A DNA stretch of 64,000 bases from NCBI GenBank assembly GCA_002787035.1, contig PCVP01000025.1, positions 5,076 through 69,075 on the forward strand. The letters are read 5' to 3'. A program made the position numbers and the translations under genes. Under the pieces are notes generated by a model, which worked only from the letters and a program-made list of their open reading frames with translations, had not been told where the DNA came from and did not search any database. This document shows, piece by piece, positions 50,675-60,255 of the stretch. This DNA is from Candidatus Peregrinibacteria bacterium CG11_big_fil_rev_8_21_14_0_20_49_14 (GTDB lineage Bacteria > Patescibacteriota > Gracilibacteria > Peribacterales > Peribacteraceae). Every line of letters starts with the position of its first letter. Positions within the stretch are counted from its first letter, which is position 1.

Positions 50675-53600
50675 CTATGATGTGTGTTCTATCTTTGTGA
50701 ACCGAATGTGAACCGAACGGTCTCCGATTTCCATGGGATGATCTTCTCCTTTGGTATCTTCAAATTTTGCACGTGTTTCCTGCGCTATCAGTTCGCCGAA
50801 GTGCTCCAAAATATCATCCGCGCCATCAATACTGAGCGTGATGATATCCGTAAACGAAAGCCCAGCCTCTTTGCGCAGGCGTTGTACGGCACGAATAATG
50901 TCTCGTGCGTCTCCTTCCAGTTGAAGTTCCGGCGAAACTGTCGTATCCATACTCACCACCACACCGCGGTCCGCTGCGACGTTTTCGCCTTCTCTGCTTC
51001 TGTACACAAGCGTTGCCTCCTCGGGAGTGAGAGTTTCATCCAGTATCAAAATATTTCCGTTTTCTTCCATTTGGAATTCTCCCTCTTTTCCTGCGTGTAT
51101 AATTTCTTGTACACGCGCACCGAAACGAGGGCCCACTTTACGGGCGTCCACCTGTACGTAACTTTCAGCCAAGGTTTCGGGATCTTCAGCGAATGCAATT
51201 TCTTTGACGTTGAGCTCTTGTCGCAGCAGCGTGAGATCTTCTTCCGCAAAGCGTACGGAGTTTCGCAGTGCCGGTGGCAATGCCACTGTGGCTTTGGTAA
51301 GCGGCTGTCGGATTTTCACTTTTTGCTCCGCTCGTACGGAAAGGCCGAGAGAAACAATCAGACGCATCAGGCGATTTTTGGTAATGAGCTCCGATTCTTC
51401 CTTCGTGAGTTTTCTGGCTTCAGGCCAGTCTGTCATATGAATGGAATGATGCTCTTCTTCCACCAGATTTAAGTAGATGGCATCTGTAATGTACGGGCAG
51501 AACGGTGCCAGCAGCTGTGAAACGGTCAGTAAGACGTCATGGAGTGTCGCCAGCGCATCCTGCCTGTCTTCGTCTTCTCGGTCTCCCGAAGAATCCGGCA
51601 CATCTATGGCGCCCTTTCCTGCGAAGCGACGACGGGAGAGTCGAACATACCAGTTTGTAAGAGCGTCTATGGTTTCATGGATTTCCGCACAGGTGGCCGA
51701 AAGGTCGTAGTTATCCAGTTCTTTTGTCATTCTGTTTACCAAGTCCTGCGCCTCTGCGCGCATCCACATATCCAGAGGATGCTTTGAGTGACGCCTCGTT
51801 TCCGTTGCTTCGAACTCGGCGGCATTGGCGTAGGTTACGAAGAAACTGTACGTATTCCACAGAGGCAGAAGCACGTTGCGAACGGTTTCTTCCACCAGTT
51901 TCTCCGAAAAGCGCAGATCTTCCGCACGTACGGCGGGGCTGCTCATAAGCGAGAAGCGTACGGCATCCGCTCCGTGGCGAGACACGACTTCCAACGGGTC
52001 GGGGTAGTTACGGAGTCTTTTGCTCATTTTCTTGCCGTCTTCCGCCAAGACGATTCCGTTTACAATTACATTCTTAAACGGTGTTTCTTCAAAGAGTGCG
52101 GTAGAGAGTACCATGAGTGTGTAGAACCATGCTCTGGTCTGGTCCAAACCTTCTGCGATGAAATCTGCGGGGAATCCCGGCGGTTCTTTACGGTCCCTGT
52201 CGCCCAGTTCAAACGGATAGTGCTTCTGTGCGTAGGGCATGGAACCGCTTTCGAACCAGCAATCCAGAACCTCGGGAATTCTTTTGAGCCTCTGGTTCAT
52301 TGTAAATGTTTCGACCGATCCGTTTTCCGGTACGTAGGCGAGGGCTTCTTTGTAAGACAAGTTCTGTGACACGATTTTCATAAACTGCATGAGGCCTCGA
52401 TGGCCTGCTATCAGCACTTTTTTTCCGGCGTATTTCTCAAGCAGCATATCCGTCGCTTTCTCCACTCTCACGAGGTACTGCCCGAACGATTCGCCGCCTT
52501 CGGGTGTGCAGTTACGAATCACACCGTTTTTGGTTTCCACCGGAGCAGGCTGCATTTTTTGCACTTCCACGAGTGTTTTTCCTCCCCAGTTACCCAAATT
52601 GCGTTCCCGGAGTTCCGGCATGGGCTCTTCCATGGGTATGCCGAGCTCTTTCGAGAGAATCTCCGCCGTTTCTCTTGTTCGTTTCAAATCCGAGGACACA
52701 ATGCAGTCAAATTTCTGCCTTTTTAAGCTCTTAGCCAGGTCTACTATCTGCTTCTTGCCGTTATCGTTCAGCGGAATATCGCATTCTCCGCCTTGTAGTT
52801 TCTTCTCCTTGTTCCAGTCGGTTTCTCCGTGACGCACCATGGTGACTTGTATGCTTTTATCCGACTCGGAGCCCGCCCACGAAATATCATCCACTCTGTC
52901 TTTATGAAGATCCATTTGCTCGGTGCGCTCGTGATCCCAGAAGAATGTGAACGGCTGCGCGTACTTCGGGTACGGTTGGTGTGAGAGCTTTACGGGGTCT
53001 TGCTTGGTGAAGAATGCGCGTATGTTTTGCACAGGATCTGCGTGCGTTACCACCAGAATGTGCTCGCTGCGGTGCTTGGGGAGCGTTTCTTCCAGAAACG
53101 AACCGATGCGCTGCGCAACTTCGTCCCATGTTTCCATGCCTTCGAAATGGTAGATGCTTTCCGGTTTACCGGACTCCAGCTTATGAGCACGTTTCGCTTT
53201 GATGAACGAGAGATCAGAAAAATCCACCGTCTTTCCTTCGTATTTTCCGAACGATACTTCGCGCAAGCGCTCATCCACTACGACCTCGGCGTCCAGTTCC
53301 TTGGCAAGAAGCTCGGCTGTCTGCCTGGTACGAGCGAGAGGGGAGCAGTAAATGGTCTGAATTTGTTCGTTAGAAAAATGACGAGCGGTTCGTAGTACTT
53401 GCGATTTTCCCGCATCGGTAAGATCCGTACCCGGCTCTTCTCCCTGGTAAATGGGAATAAGATTTCCTTCGCTCTCACCGTGACGAATGGCGGTGATTTT
53501 CGTGAAGCGAATTTTCTTCTCTCTCATCAGGTCGTCTCTGCTTCCTATCACGTCCATATCGCCCGTATCGGAGCATCGCCAAATCGGGAGAGGCGTTCCC

Positions 53601-55132
53601 CAGTATCTGTTACGAGAAATTGCCCAGTCACGCGCACCTTCCAGCCAGTTTCCGTAACGGCCGTCACGAATATGGCTCGGTACCCACTCGGTTTTCGCGT
53701 TATTGGCGAGCATTTTACCCTTTATTTTCTCCACGCTCACAAACCACGAACTCGTTGCGTAATTCAGAAGAGGAGAGTCGCATCGCCAGCAATGCGGATA
53801 GCTGTGCTTGTACTTCTGGGTGCTGAAGACAGATCCCGCTTTCTCCAGATGTTCTATGACTTTTCTGTCCGTCTTGGTGGGGTCGTCCTTCGGTTTTACT
53901 TCCGTGCCTGCAAAATCGGTGACTGCATCCGTAAATTTACCGTCCATCGTAATGTGTTGCAGCAACGGCAGTTTTTCTCTTTCACCCGTACGAAAGTCAT
54001 CTTCTCCGAAACCGGGGGCGATATGCACCACGCCGGTTCCGTCATCCGTTGTTACGAAATCGCCTTCCACGATTTTGAATGCGGTTTTGCCGTACTCTTT
54101 CTCAAAATAGGGGAAGAGGGGCTTATATTTTTTGCCTATCAGATCTTTTCCTTTAAACGACTTTCCGGTGAGGCAAGGCATTTCAGGAATCGGCTCCCCC
54201 TCTTGTACGGTTTCAGCGAACAGTAGGGGATGAAGAATGCTTTTCGGATCTTTTCTGTTTTCCCAAACGTCCTTTGCAACAATCAATATTTCATCATCTT
54301 TCCTGAATTGTACGTACTCAACTGTCGGATTTACAGCCAAGAGCAAATTCCCCGGAAGTGTCCACGGTGTAGTGGTCCACGCAAGCACATACGTCTTGCT
54401 GCCCGCTGCCCGCCTGCCCTGAGCTCTGTCGAAGGGCTGCCCGCTGCCCGCTTCTTCCAGTTCAAACTTCGCAACCACAGACTGGTCGGTACTATCTGCG
54501 TAGCCCTGCGTCACCTCGAAATTGGAGAGGGGAGTGACGCATCGGGGGCACACATGCATGGGCTTGTGCCCTTCGTAGATCAGCCCTTTCTTCTGCAGTT
54601 CACTGAAAGCCCACCACATGCTCTCCATGTACTCGGGATCCATGGTGCGGTAGTCCCAGTCCATATCCACCCAGCGTCCCATGCGTTCCACCACGGAGCG
54701 CCAGTCTGACGTGTAGCGTTGCACCGATGAACGACAGAGATCATTAAACCAACCCACGCCCTTCTCCTCTATCTCCTGCTTGTTTCCTATGCCATGTTCC
54801 TGCTCTATCAGGTTTTCTATTGGAAGACCGTGGCAGTCCCACCCGAAGCGACGTTCCACATGCTTGCCGCGCATTGTTTGGTATCGCGGAATTACGTCTT
54901 TTATGGTTCCTGCAAGCAGGTGACCGTAATGCGGCAGTCCCGTGGCAAAAGGGGGACCGTCGTAAAATGAGAATGATTCTTGGCTGTTTCCCGAGAGACC
55001 GTCCAGCTTATCGCCGGAACCGGCACTGCGCATGTGCATGCTTCGCTTGAAGATATCTTCTTCTTTCCAATATTGAAGAATTCCTTCTTCGAGGTCGGGC
55101 AGGCTCTGTTTTGGATCTACGGGGTCAAACAT
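50675..55132 (-). CDS. ileS: Isoleucyl-tRNA synthetase with two inserted histidine-phosphatase domains
   Basis: From the ATG at 55132 the product is 1485 aa; related IleRS are about 1000-1100. Normal IleRS parts: HYGH (residues 68-71, the HIGH motif), TTPWTLPGN and TGVVHIAPGFGEDD in the editing domain, WFESGSMPYAQ, KMSKR (1035-1039) and the anticodon-binding tail. Extra parts: residues ~541-735 and ~761-945 are two histidine-phosphatase (phosphoglycerate-mutase-like) domains. Domain 1 has RHGE (550), LART (601-603), E625, H697; domain 2 has RHGE (767), LKRT (816-819), E843, H911. The IleRS motif DLHKDRVDD (741-749) lies between them, so they are two separate insertions. Residues ~227-246 are repeat-derived. 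All core motifs remain, so charging activity is likely kept. Confidence 0.95.
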   Translation of the reverse strand: MFDPVDPKQSLPDLEEGILQYWKEEDIFKRSMHMRSAGSGDKLDGLSGNSQESFSFYDGPPFATGLPHYGHLLAGTIKDVIPRYQTMRGKHVERRFGWDCHGLPIENLIEQEHGIGNKQEIEEKGVGWFNDLCRSSVQRYTSDWRSVVERMGRWVDMDWDYRTMDPEYMESMWWAFSELQKKGLIYEGHKPMHVCPRCVTPLSNFEVTQGYADSTDQSVVAKFELEEAGSGQPFDRAQGRRAAGSKTYVLAWTTTPWTLPGNLLLAVNPTVEYVQFRKDDEILIVAKDVWENRKDPKSILHPLLFAETVQEGEPIPEMPCLTGKSFKGKDLIGKKYKPLFPYFEKEYGKTAFKIVEGDFVTTDDGTGVVHIAPGFGEDDFRTGEREKLPLLQHITMDGKFTDAVTDFAGTEVKPKDDPTKTDRKVIEHLEKAGSVFSTQKYKHSYPHCWRCDSPLLNYATSSWFVSVEKIKGKMLANNAKTEWVPSHIRDGRYGNWLEGARDWAISRNRYWGTPLPIWRCSDTGDMDVIGSRDDLMREKKIRFTKITAIRHGESEGNLIPIYQGEEPGTDLTDAGKSQVLRTARHFSNEQIQTIYCSPLARTRQTAELLAKELDAEVVVDERLREVSFGKYEGKTVDFSDLSFIKAKRAHKLESGKPESIYHFEGMETWDEVAQRIGSFLEETLPKHRSEHILVVTHADPVQNIRAFFTKQDPVKLSHQPYPKYAQPFTFFWDHERTEQMDLHKDRVDDISWAGSESDKSIQVTMVRHGETDWNKEKKLQGGECDIPLNDNGKKQIVDLAKSLKRQKFDCIVSSDLKRTRETAEILSKELGIPMEEPMPELRERNLGNWGGKTLVEVQKMQPAPVETKNGVIRNCTPEGGESFGQYLVRVEKATDMLLEKYAGKKVLIAGHRGLMQFMKIVSQNLSYKEALAYVPENGSVETFTMNQRLKRIPEVLDCWFESGSMPYAQKHYPFELGDRDRKEPPGFPADFIAEGLDQTRAWFYTLMVLSTALFEETPFKNVIVNGIVLAEDGKKMSKRLRNYPDPLEVVSRHGADAVRFSLMSSPAVRAEDLRFSEKLVEETVRNVLLPLWNTYSFFVTYANAAEFEATETRRHSKHPLDMWMRAEAQDLVNRMTKELDNYDLSATCAEIHETIDALTNWYVRLSRRRFAGKGAIDVPDSSGDREDEDRQDALATLHDVLLTVSQLLAPFCPYITDAIYLNLVEEEHHSIHMTDWPEARKLTKEESELITKNRLMRLIVSLGLSVRAEQKVKIRQPLTKATVALPPALRNSVRFAEEDLTLLRQELNVKEIAFAEDPETLAESYVQVDARKVGPRFGARVQEIIHAGKEGEFQMEENGNILILDETLTPEEATLVYRSREGENVAADRGVVVSMDTTVSPELQLEGDARDIIRAVQRLRKEAGLSFTDIITLSIDGADDILEHFGELIAQETRAKFEDTKGEDHPMEIGDRSVHIRFTKIEHTS
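54397..54455 (-). repeat. Repeat-derived in-frame insertion in ileS
   Basis: Encodes SGQPFDRAQGRRAAGS between the editing-domain segments ELEEAG and KTYVLAWTTTPWTLPGN. The DNA has GCGGGCAGCGGGCAGC on both sides of CCTTCGACAGAGCTCAGGGC, i.e. the GCGGGCAGC repeat combined with the REP-like motif seen at 24173-24198. It keeps the frame. Confidence 0.75.
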
Positions 55133-55219
55133 CGTGGCGACAGTGTAGGACAAATAGTCTTTCGAAGCGAAGTAAGAGGGTTTTTTTGATCTCCTACCTC
55201 CAGTATAATTATGTGCCTT

Positions 55220-55690
55220 ATGAAAGGCGAAAGGCCCATAACAGAGGCAGATCTTACGCAGGCTGAAGACAGCTTGGAATCTCTCAGTACCAAACCATGC
55301 TATTTTGCTCACGAAGATACGGAACTTGCAAATCCCAAGCAATGTTCAGTGCAGGTACAAGAGAAGCGATTAGGTTGTGCGCATTCCGCACAGGTTGTAT
55401 TGCACGATGCCGTACGTCTTTTAGATTTACTCCCTCGGAACAAATCCTGGCATGCTCAAGAATATCGAGACCGTATACGATGTGCCATGCTTCAACTCGG
55501 AAGATTGGATATTGGTGCAAGCAGTGAGTATGACACGAATCGATTTGCACTTGTGCAACTTTCTACCGAACATTCGAAAGTAGGATTAAAACAGTCAACT
55601 ATCGATGGGCAAATACAGGCAATTTCTCTTTTAAATGACATTCGCGAAGAATTACTTCTTCGGATTAGAGCTGCACGCAAACCTGTGTAG
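55220..55690 (+). CDS. Hypothetical protein (156-159 aa)
   Basis: Start at 55220 or 55211; a TATAAT at 55204-55209 almost abuts the first ATG, so the second (MKGERPITEADLTQ) is more likely and nearly leaderless. Helical and soluble: VVLHDAVRLLDLLPRNKSWH, QAISLLNDIREELLLRI. No family recognised. It diverges from ileS and converges with the asparaginase, whose stop overlaps nothing. Confidence 0.6.
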   Translation: MKGERPITEADLTQAEDSLESLSTKPCYFAHEDTELANPKQCSVQVQEKRLGCAHSAQVVLHDAVRLLDLLPRNKSWHAQEYRDRIRCAMLQLGRLDIGASSEYDTNRFALVQLSTEHSKVGLKQSTIDGQIQAISLLNDIREELLLRIRAARKPV

Positions 55691-56707
55691 CTAGTCGGGA
55701 ATCGTGACTTCTCCCGCAATGTTTCTGGCAAATATGTCCTCGATGTCTTTGCTTTTTTGTGTTTGTCCCAGTGCCCATTTTAATTTAACGTATGCGGCTT
55801 CCGGCGTCATATCTCCCGTCGGAATAACGCCGAGATCCATGACACTTTGACCCACTTCATAGAGGTACATACGCGTCGTACCGTAAATGCACTGCGTGGA
55901 AATAAGTACGGGAATACCCATTTTACGCGCTTGATCAATGGCGGGGAGTAAGTTGCATTCTTGGTTCGGAATATTTCCGGGTCCGAATGATTCCAAAATA
56001 AGTCCGTCGATTTTGGAATTGATCATCGAGTCCAAGACTCGGGGCTCAAGTCCCGGAACGATTTTCAATACGGCCACATTTCCTGCGAACTTTTTTTGTA
56101 TATCCAACGCTCCTCCGTGCCGTCGCGTGATAGTATTGTACGTGATTTCCGGCTGCAAACGAATGGAACCCAGTTCCGGAAACACGGGAGAAATAAACGC
56201 ATTACGCTCACTTTCGCTCACTTTCATACTTCGATTTCCTCGCAGAATCTTTGTGCCGAATACTATGGCAACTTCGGCAAAGTCCATAGTGGCCGCAAGG
56301 CAGGCATTCACCATATTGGTGACGGCATCGGATCCCAGAATTTCCGGAGGCACTTGTGACCCCGTAAAAATAACCGGCTTTCCAAGATTTCCGAGTGCAT
56401 AAGAGAGGGCAGAGGCGGAATATGCCATGGTATCGGTGCCATGAATCACGACAAAGCCGTCGAAGTTTCCGTATTCTTTCGCAATAATTTCCGCAATGTT
56501 AGACCAATGATGAGGTTGAATATTCGTACTGTCTAAGTTTGTTACGGTTTGCGTTTTCACATGAAATTCAGATTTGAGAAGGGGCGCGTATTCCACAAGT
56601 TCATCTATGCTCAGCTCAGGTTGCAGCGCGGATGTGCGCGTATCCTGTCTCATTCCGATTGTGCCTCCGCAGTAGAGAAGAAGAAGTGATGGTTTGGCAG
56701 GACTCAT
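55691..56707 (-). CDS. ansA: Type I L-asparaginase
   Basis: A 338-aa asparaginase: YCGGTIGM with the nucleophile Thr, the second catalytic group in VIHGTDTMAYSASAL (Thr-Asp), and TGSQVPPEILGSDAVTN. Members hydrolyse Asn to Asp and ammonia. Two more asparaginase-fold genes lie within 6 kb. Its stop and the end of the 55220 gene adjoin. The ATG is 9 bp after the stop of the Rel/SpoT gene, so the two probably form an operon, rel first. Confidence 0.92.
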   Translation of the reverse strand: MSPAKPSLLLLYCGGTIGMRQDTRTSALQPELSIDELVEYAPLLKSEFHVKTQTVTNLDSTNIQPHHWSNIAEIIAKEYGNFDGFVVIHGTDTMAYSASALSYALGNLGKPVIFTGSQVPPEILGSDAVTNMVNACLAATMDFAEVAIVFGTKILRGNRSMKVSESERNAFISPVFPELGSIRLQPEITYNTITRRHGGALDIQKKFAGNVAVLKIVPGLEPRVLDSMINSKIDGLILESFGPGNIPNQECNLLPAIDQARKMGIPVLISTQCIYGTTRMYLYEVGQSVMDLGVIPTGDMTPEAAYVKLKWALGQTQKSKDIEDIFARNIAGEVTIPD

Positions 56708-56716
56708 AGCAGATGG

Positions 56717-58780
56717 TTACGGAGAGATACGAACGATTCGTGTGATATCGGACTGACTGAACAGATATTCGTAGGCTATGCGAACAGTGCCGATACGATC
56801 CGTATGAAAACCGAGTGTCACACTTGTACGGTCGAACTGAAGCAATGCAATAGGAGTATCAAGTAGATTTTGCAGGTTCGCAATGGTTTTAAGCGGGTTG
56901 CTACCCGGCTCAAAGGACCACATAAGCGCAAAGTAAAACGGATGTTCCAACAGAGCGGGGTTTCCAATGCTGAGCGGTACCAATTCTTTGGTATGGCGCA
57001 ATGGTTTTTCTTTTTCATTGCTCTCCACGGAAAGCACTTCTATGACATCCGGTCGTATTTGCAGTCCTATCACTTTCTTTCGCTGGAGGCTTTCTATGGA
57101 TGTACGCAGTATAAATCGAATTTTCTGAAGAGGAGTCAGTCTTGCAGTAAATTGAAAACATCGTGGGTCGAGCAGAAGCAACTCTTCTGCCAGACACTGT
57201 TCCTTCATAAGATCAAAGGGATTTACAATACCGCAACCGACGTTTTCAACCTCGCTTCTCTGCGCGCAGAGTTTTCGCAGCAGAGATTTTTTCCACTCCG
57301 TCGAATTGAAAGGATCCATGGAGATATCCAACATATGAGAAAGCAGCTCCTTTCCACGTCGGTATTTTTCACGTTTTGAAAGAACACGAAGTCCTTCCAC
57401 AAGCAGCTTTTGACCAAGTGATGAGTGCACGTAGTTCAGGTCTTCCGCCGTACGCTGAATACCTTTCTTTGCACTGATAATTTCTATGACATCGGCATCT
57501 TTAATAATGCGCTTCAAGTTTGACTCCTCGCTGTTTACTATCGCATTCGTTGCGTACAAACCGGTGTTTTCAGACACGTAATATGCCACATCCAACATGC
57601 TGGAGTGGCACGGAAGATCTATGAATTCCTGCTTCTCTCCCACTACATGCACACGGCAACGCTCGCCGAGAATTTCACTTTGTACGGCTTGGAAAAAATG
57701 CGGAAGATCTTCGGTATCGTTTTCGAGTGACGTAAGTTGTTCCACCCAAAGAGGCAACCGTCCCCACGGTTTCTCCCCTTTCTTTTGAAACGGTATCGTT
57801 GCGCCGAAACGCCCTTGAATATCCATATCTTTTGTCTGCACTATTATTTTTATGGGATTTCCCAGAGAGGACATTACCGTCGTATGAAGCGCCTGATACC
57901 CGTTGGCTTTGGGATGAGAGATATAGTCGTGAATATGGTGGGGAAGTGAAGAAGAAAACTGATGTAAGTAGTTCAGTATGCGGTAGCAGTCATCTTGCTT
58001 CTTTGTGATGATGTAGACGCGATAGAACGTTTCTATATGCTGGAGCAGCGTCATTTGTGCCTGCGTAGATTCGTAGATGCCGTGCAGATGCCTCGGACGC
58101 AGCTCAATGTCGGCGGACGCAAATCCGTTTTCTTTCATAAAGACTCTCATTCGTTGCACCCATCGTTGGAGATGCTTGATGTCTTTTTCTGTCGCAGCTT
58201 TCTGTCTCCGCTCCAGGAGATCGTACTCCGTAGGTTCCAGAGCCTTAAATGCCAGATCAGAAAGTTCTTGGTACCAGTTGCGAATACCGAGAAGGTTTGC
58301 AAGAGGACAGAATATATCTCGTGTTTCTCTGGCTATGCGTTGTTGTTTTTCCTTACGAAGGTGGTCGATGGTTTGCATATTGTGCAAGCGGTCTGCCAAT
58401 TTGATGAAAATGACTCGCATATCGTGACCCATGGCACGGAACATTTTGCGAATTGACTGCATGTTTCGTTCATTGGGGCCTATGTCTTTTTCAATTTTTT
58501 CCACTTTGGTTACGCCTTCAACCAGCTTTGCAACCGTAGGGCCAAAATCTTTTTTAATGTCTTCTATGGTTATATCCGTATCCTCCACGGTGTCATGCAA
58601 CAGTGCTGCGGCTATGGTTTCTTCTCCCGCATGGATACCCTTAAGAATGTGAGCGACCGCAATGGGGTGTTCTATGTATGGGGAGCCGGAAGCTCTTTTT
58701 TGACCTTCGTGGGCTTTTTTTGCCGTCTGCAAAGCCTTACGATACGGGCCTTTGGTCGCAGAATGTGAAGATTTGGTCAT
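56717..58780 (-). CDS. RelA/SpoT-family protein, hydrolase with decayed synthetase
   Basis: A 687-aa protein. The N-terminal HD hydrolase is intact: YIEHPIAVAHIL (H38) and AALLHDTVEDTDIT (H62-D63). The synthetase region (~195-345) is recognisable (RPRHLHGIY for RPKHxYSIY, ISHPKANGYQALHTTV) but the acidic catalytic positions are missing: IETFYRV where family members have D-L-x-A-x-R-V, and KIIVQT in place of the E-x-Q-x-R-T Glu. TGS (~370-435) and downstream regions are present. So it probably hydrolyses (p)ppGpp and cannot make it. Start 58780 is preceded by TATAAT (58796-58791) 10 nt away. Confidence 0.88.
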   Translation of the reverse strand: MTKSSHSATKGPYRKALQTAKKAHEGQKRASGSPYIEHPIAVAHILKGIHAGEETIAAALLHDTVEDTDITIEDIKKDFGPTVAKLVEGVTKVEKIEKDIGPNERNMQSIRKMFRAMGHDMRVIFIKLADRLHNMQTIDHLRKEKQQRIARETRDIFCPLANLLGIRNWYQELSDLAFKALEPTEYDLLERRQKAATEKDIKHLQRWVQRMRVFMKENGFASADIELRPRHLHGIYESTQAQMTLLQHIETFYRVYIITKKQDDCYRILNYLHQFSSSLPHHIHDYISHPKANGYQALHTTVMSSLGNPIKIIVQTKDMDIQGRFGATIPFQKKGEKPWGRLPLWVEQLTSLENDTEDLPHFFQAVQSEILGERCRVHVVGEKQEFIDLPCHSSMLDVAYYVSENTGLYATNAIVNSEESNLKRIIKDADVIEIISAKKGIQRTAEDLNYVHSSLGQKLLVEGLRVLSKREKYRRGKELLSHMLDISMDPFNSTEWKKSLLRKLCAQRSEVENVGCGIVNPFDLMKEQCLAEELLLLDPRCFQFTARLTPLQKIRFILRTSIESLQRKKVIGLQIRPDVIEVLSVESNEKEKPLRHTKELVPLSIGNPALLEHPFYFALMWSFEPGSNPLKTIANLQNLLDTPIALLQFDRTSVTLGFHTDRIGTVRIAYEYLFSQSDITRIVRISP

Positions 58781-58790
58781 TGTTAGAATT

Positions 58791-58796
58791 ATTATA
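58791..58796 (-). promoter_or_regulatory. -10 box of the rel-asparaginase operon
   Basis: TATAAT on the minus strand, 10 nt before the ATG at 58780, giving a leader of only about 3-4 nt. No strong -35 is visible 17 nt further upstream (ATCTAA). Confidence 0.5.
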
Positions 58797-58832
58797 CAGA
58801 AAGATCTTGTATTTTAGATTGTTTATTTTATA

Positions 58833-60185
58833 ATGATTCTTCCTATAAGTCGAATTCCATCACACTCTTACTCTATCGCTAATTCTAGCACAAATCGGTC
58901 TCCCCTCAATGTACATGTATTGGGTGGCACAATCGCATGCGATGAGCATGACGTTGCTTGCACACAGGCCTCAAGAGACCCGCAGAAGGTACTTCTTCCG
59001 GAACCCGGAAAAATTCGTCGTATCATCGAAGGGGAAGTTCCTGCATCCGTGATGGACAGAGTGCAATTTGATTCCAAAAAAAACTACTCGGAAAGTAGTC
59101 CTGTCATAGACAGCGCAGATCTCAATGTGGCGATTCTTATGCAGAACATTGCTGATGTGCGAGAAATGACAAAGCAGCAGACCAATATTCTTCTCGTGTG
59201 CGGTACGGATAACGCAGCGTATCTCATGCAGGCCTTGGCGGAGGGTGTGAATCCTGAATGGTTGGGTGATAACAATATTATAGTCGTGGTTTCACAGAAA
59301 CATGCTCCTCACATACCGGAGAATGCCTCGGGTCCCGTGTGTCCTCCCGGTACCGAAGCGGTGGATAACATTACCAATGCAATCTACCTCGGAACTCGCA
59401 AGGAAATGGAAGGGCGCATAGGGCTCTACTGCGGAGGAAAAAGAGGTGTATTGCTTGCTCCGAGAGGGTTGGTAAAAGCAAATACGGAGTCTTTGCAGCC
59501 TTTCGGATGTCGGTATAGAGCGATTGCAAAGTCAGATGACTCCGAAGTGCCAAACTGGCAATTTACACGAAAAGGACCCGAAGACATTCCGCGAGGACGC
59601 AGTCATAAGTACAAATTGTCACCGGGCGTAGAAAACTGGGGATTCAGTCCCACATCCGATTACGGAAATCTGCCTGCAGCCATGGCAGGAATGATGGCTA
59701 TGAGAAAAGGGAGCGGAAACGTACGAGCTTTCTCAAGAATTGCAGAAATGATTCAAAATTTCAGAGAAGGTTCTATGAGACGGAGAAATGATTGTAACGC
59801 GATAGTTGTGCAAGCACCCGGCTCGGCAAATCTTCGCCAGAACGAAGAAGAGCTTGCCTGCGTAAATGAAGCCGGTGAAATAGGGGTGAAGGGGGGAGTG
59901 CCTGTTGTGCTTATCAGTGATCCTTTGCAGCCGCATTGGGCAAAAGGTGGATTTATATACGGCGGAGATTTTGAACTGATGCGACAGCAAATGGACAAAG
60001 CTGCGGGAGGAGTGGGGAGAAGCCCCGTACTCAGCGGAGGAAAACTTTCGCTGCCCGAAGCCCAACTCGTTGCGTCTCAGTCGACATACAGGGGTAGAAA
60101 TAAGCATAAACATGGCGGAAGAGATCTCGTGGAATATGTGCGGAAATGTTTTGCTGATTACGAAGCACGTCTTCGCGGGCAGTAA
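58833..60185 (+). CDS. Divergent asparaginase-fold protein
   Basis: About 440-450 aa. The asparaginase signs are VLGGTIACDEHD (nucleophile region) and LLVCGTDNAAYLMQAL (TD pair), with a long middle part (IIVVVSQKHAP, GLYCGGKRGVLLAPRG) and a C-terminal half matching the small lobe (NAIVVQAPGSAN, GVPVVLISDPLQ). Insertions make it longer than type I enzymes. The ATG at 58833 overlaps a TATAAT (58829-58834), so the true start may be further in, though no other ATG precedes the conserved part. Substrate unknown; a different amide is possible. Confidence 0.75.
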   Translation: MILPISRIPSHSYSIANSSTNRSPLNVHVLGGTIACDEHDVACTQASRDPQKVLLPEPGKIRRIIEGEVPASVMDRVQFDSKKNYSESSPVIDSADLNVAILMQNIADVREMTKQQTNILLVCGTDNAAYLMQALAEGVNPEWLGDNNIIVVVSQKHAPHIPENASGPVCPPGTEAVDNITNAIYLGTRKEMEGRIGLYCGGKRGVLLAPRGLVKANTESLQPFGCRYRAIAKSDDSEVPNWQFTRKGPEDIPRGRSHKYKLSPGVENWGFSPTSDYGNLPAAMAGMMAMRKGSGNVRAFSRIAEMIQNFREGSMRRRNDCNAIVVQAPGSANLRQNEEELACVNEAGEIGVKGGVPVVLISDPLQPHWAKGGFIYGGDFELMRQQMDKAAGGVGRSPVLSGGKLSLPEAQLVASQSTYRGRNKHKHGGRDLVEYVRKCFADYEARLRGQ

Positions 60186-60255
60186 TCGGTAACCTCGTAC
60201 CGTTATGACAGCACAATATTCTTTCGGCAAGAATTCAAAATTCTCGCAAAAATAG

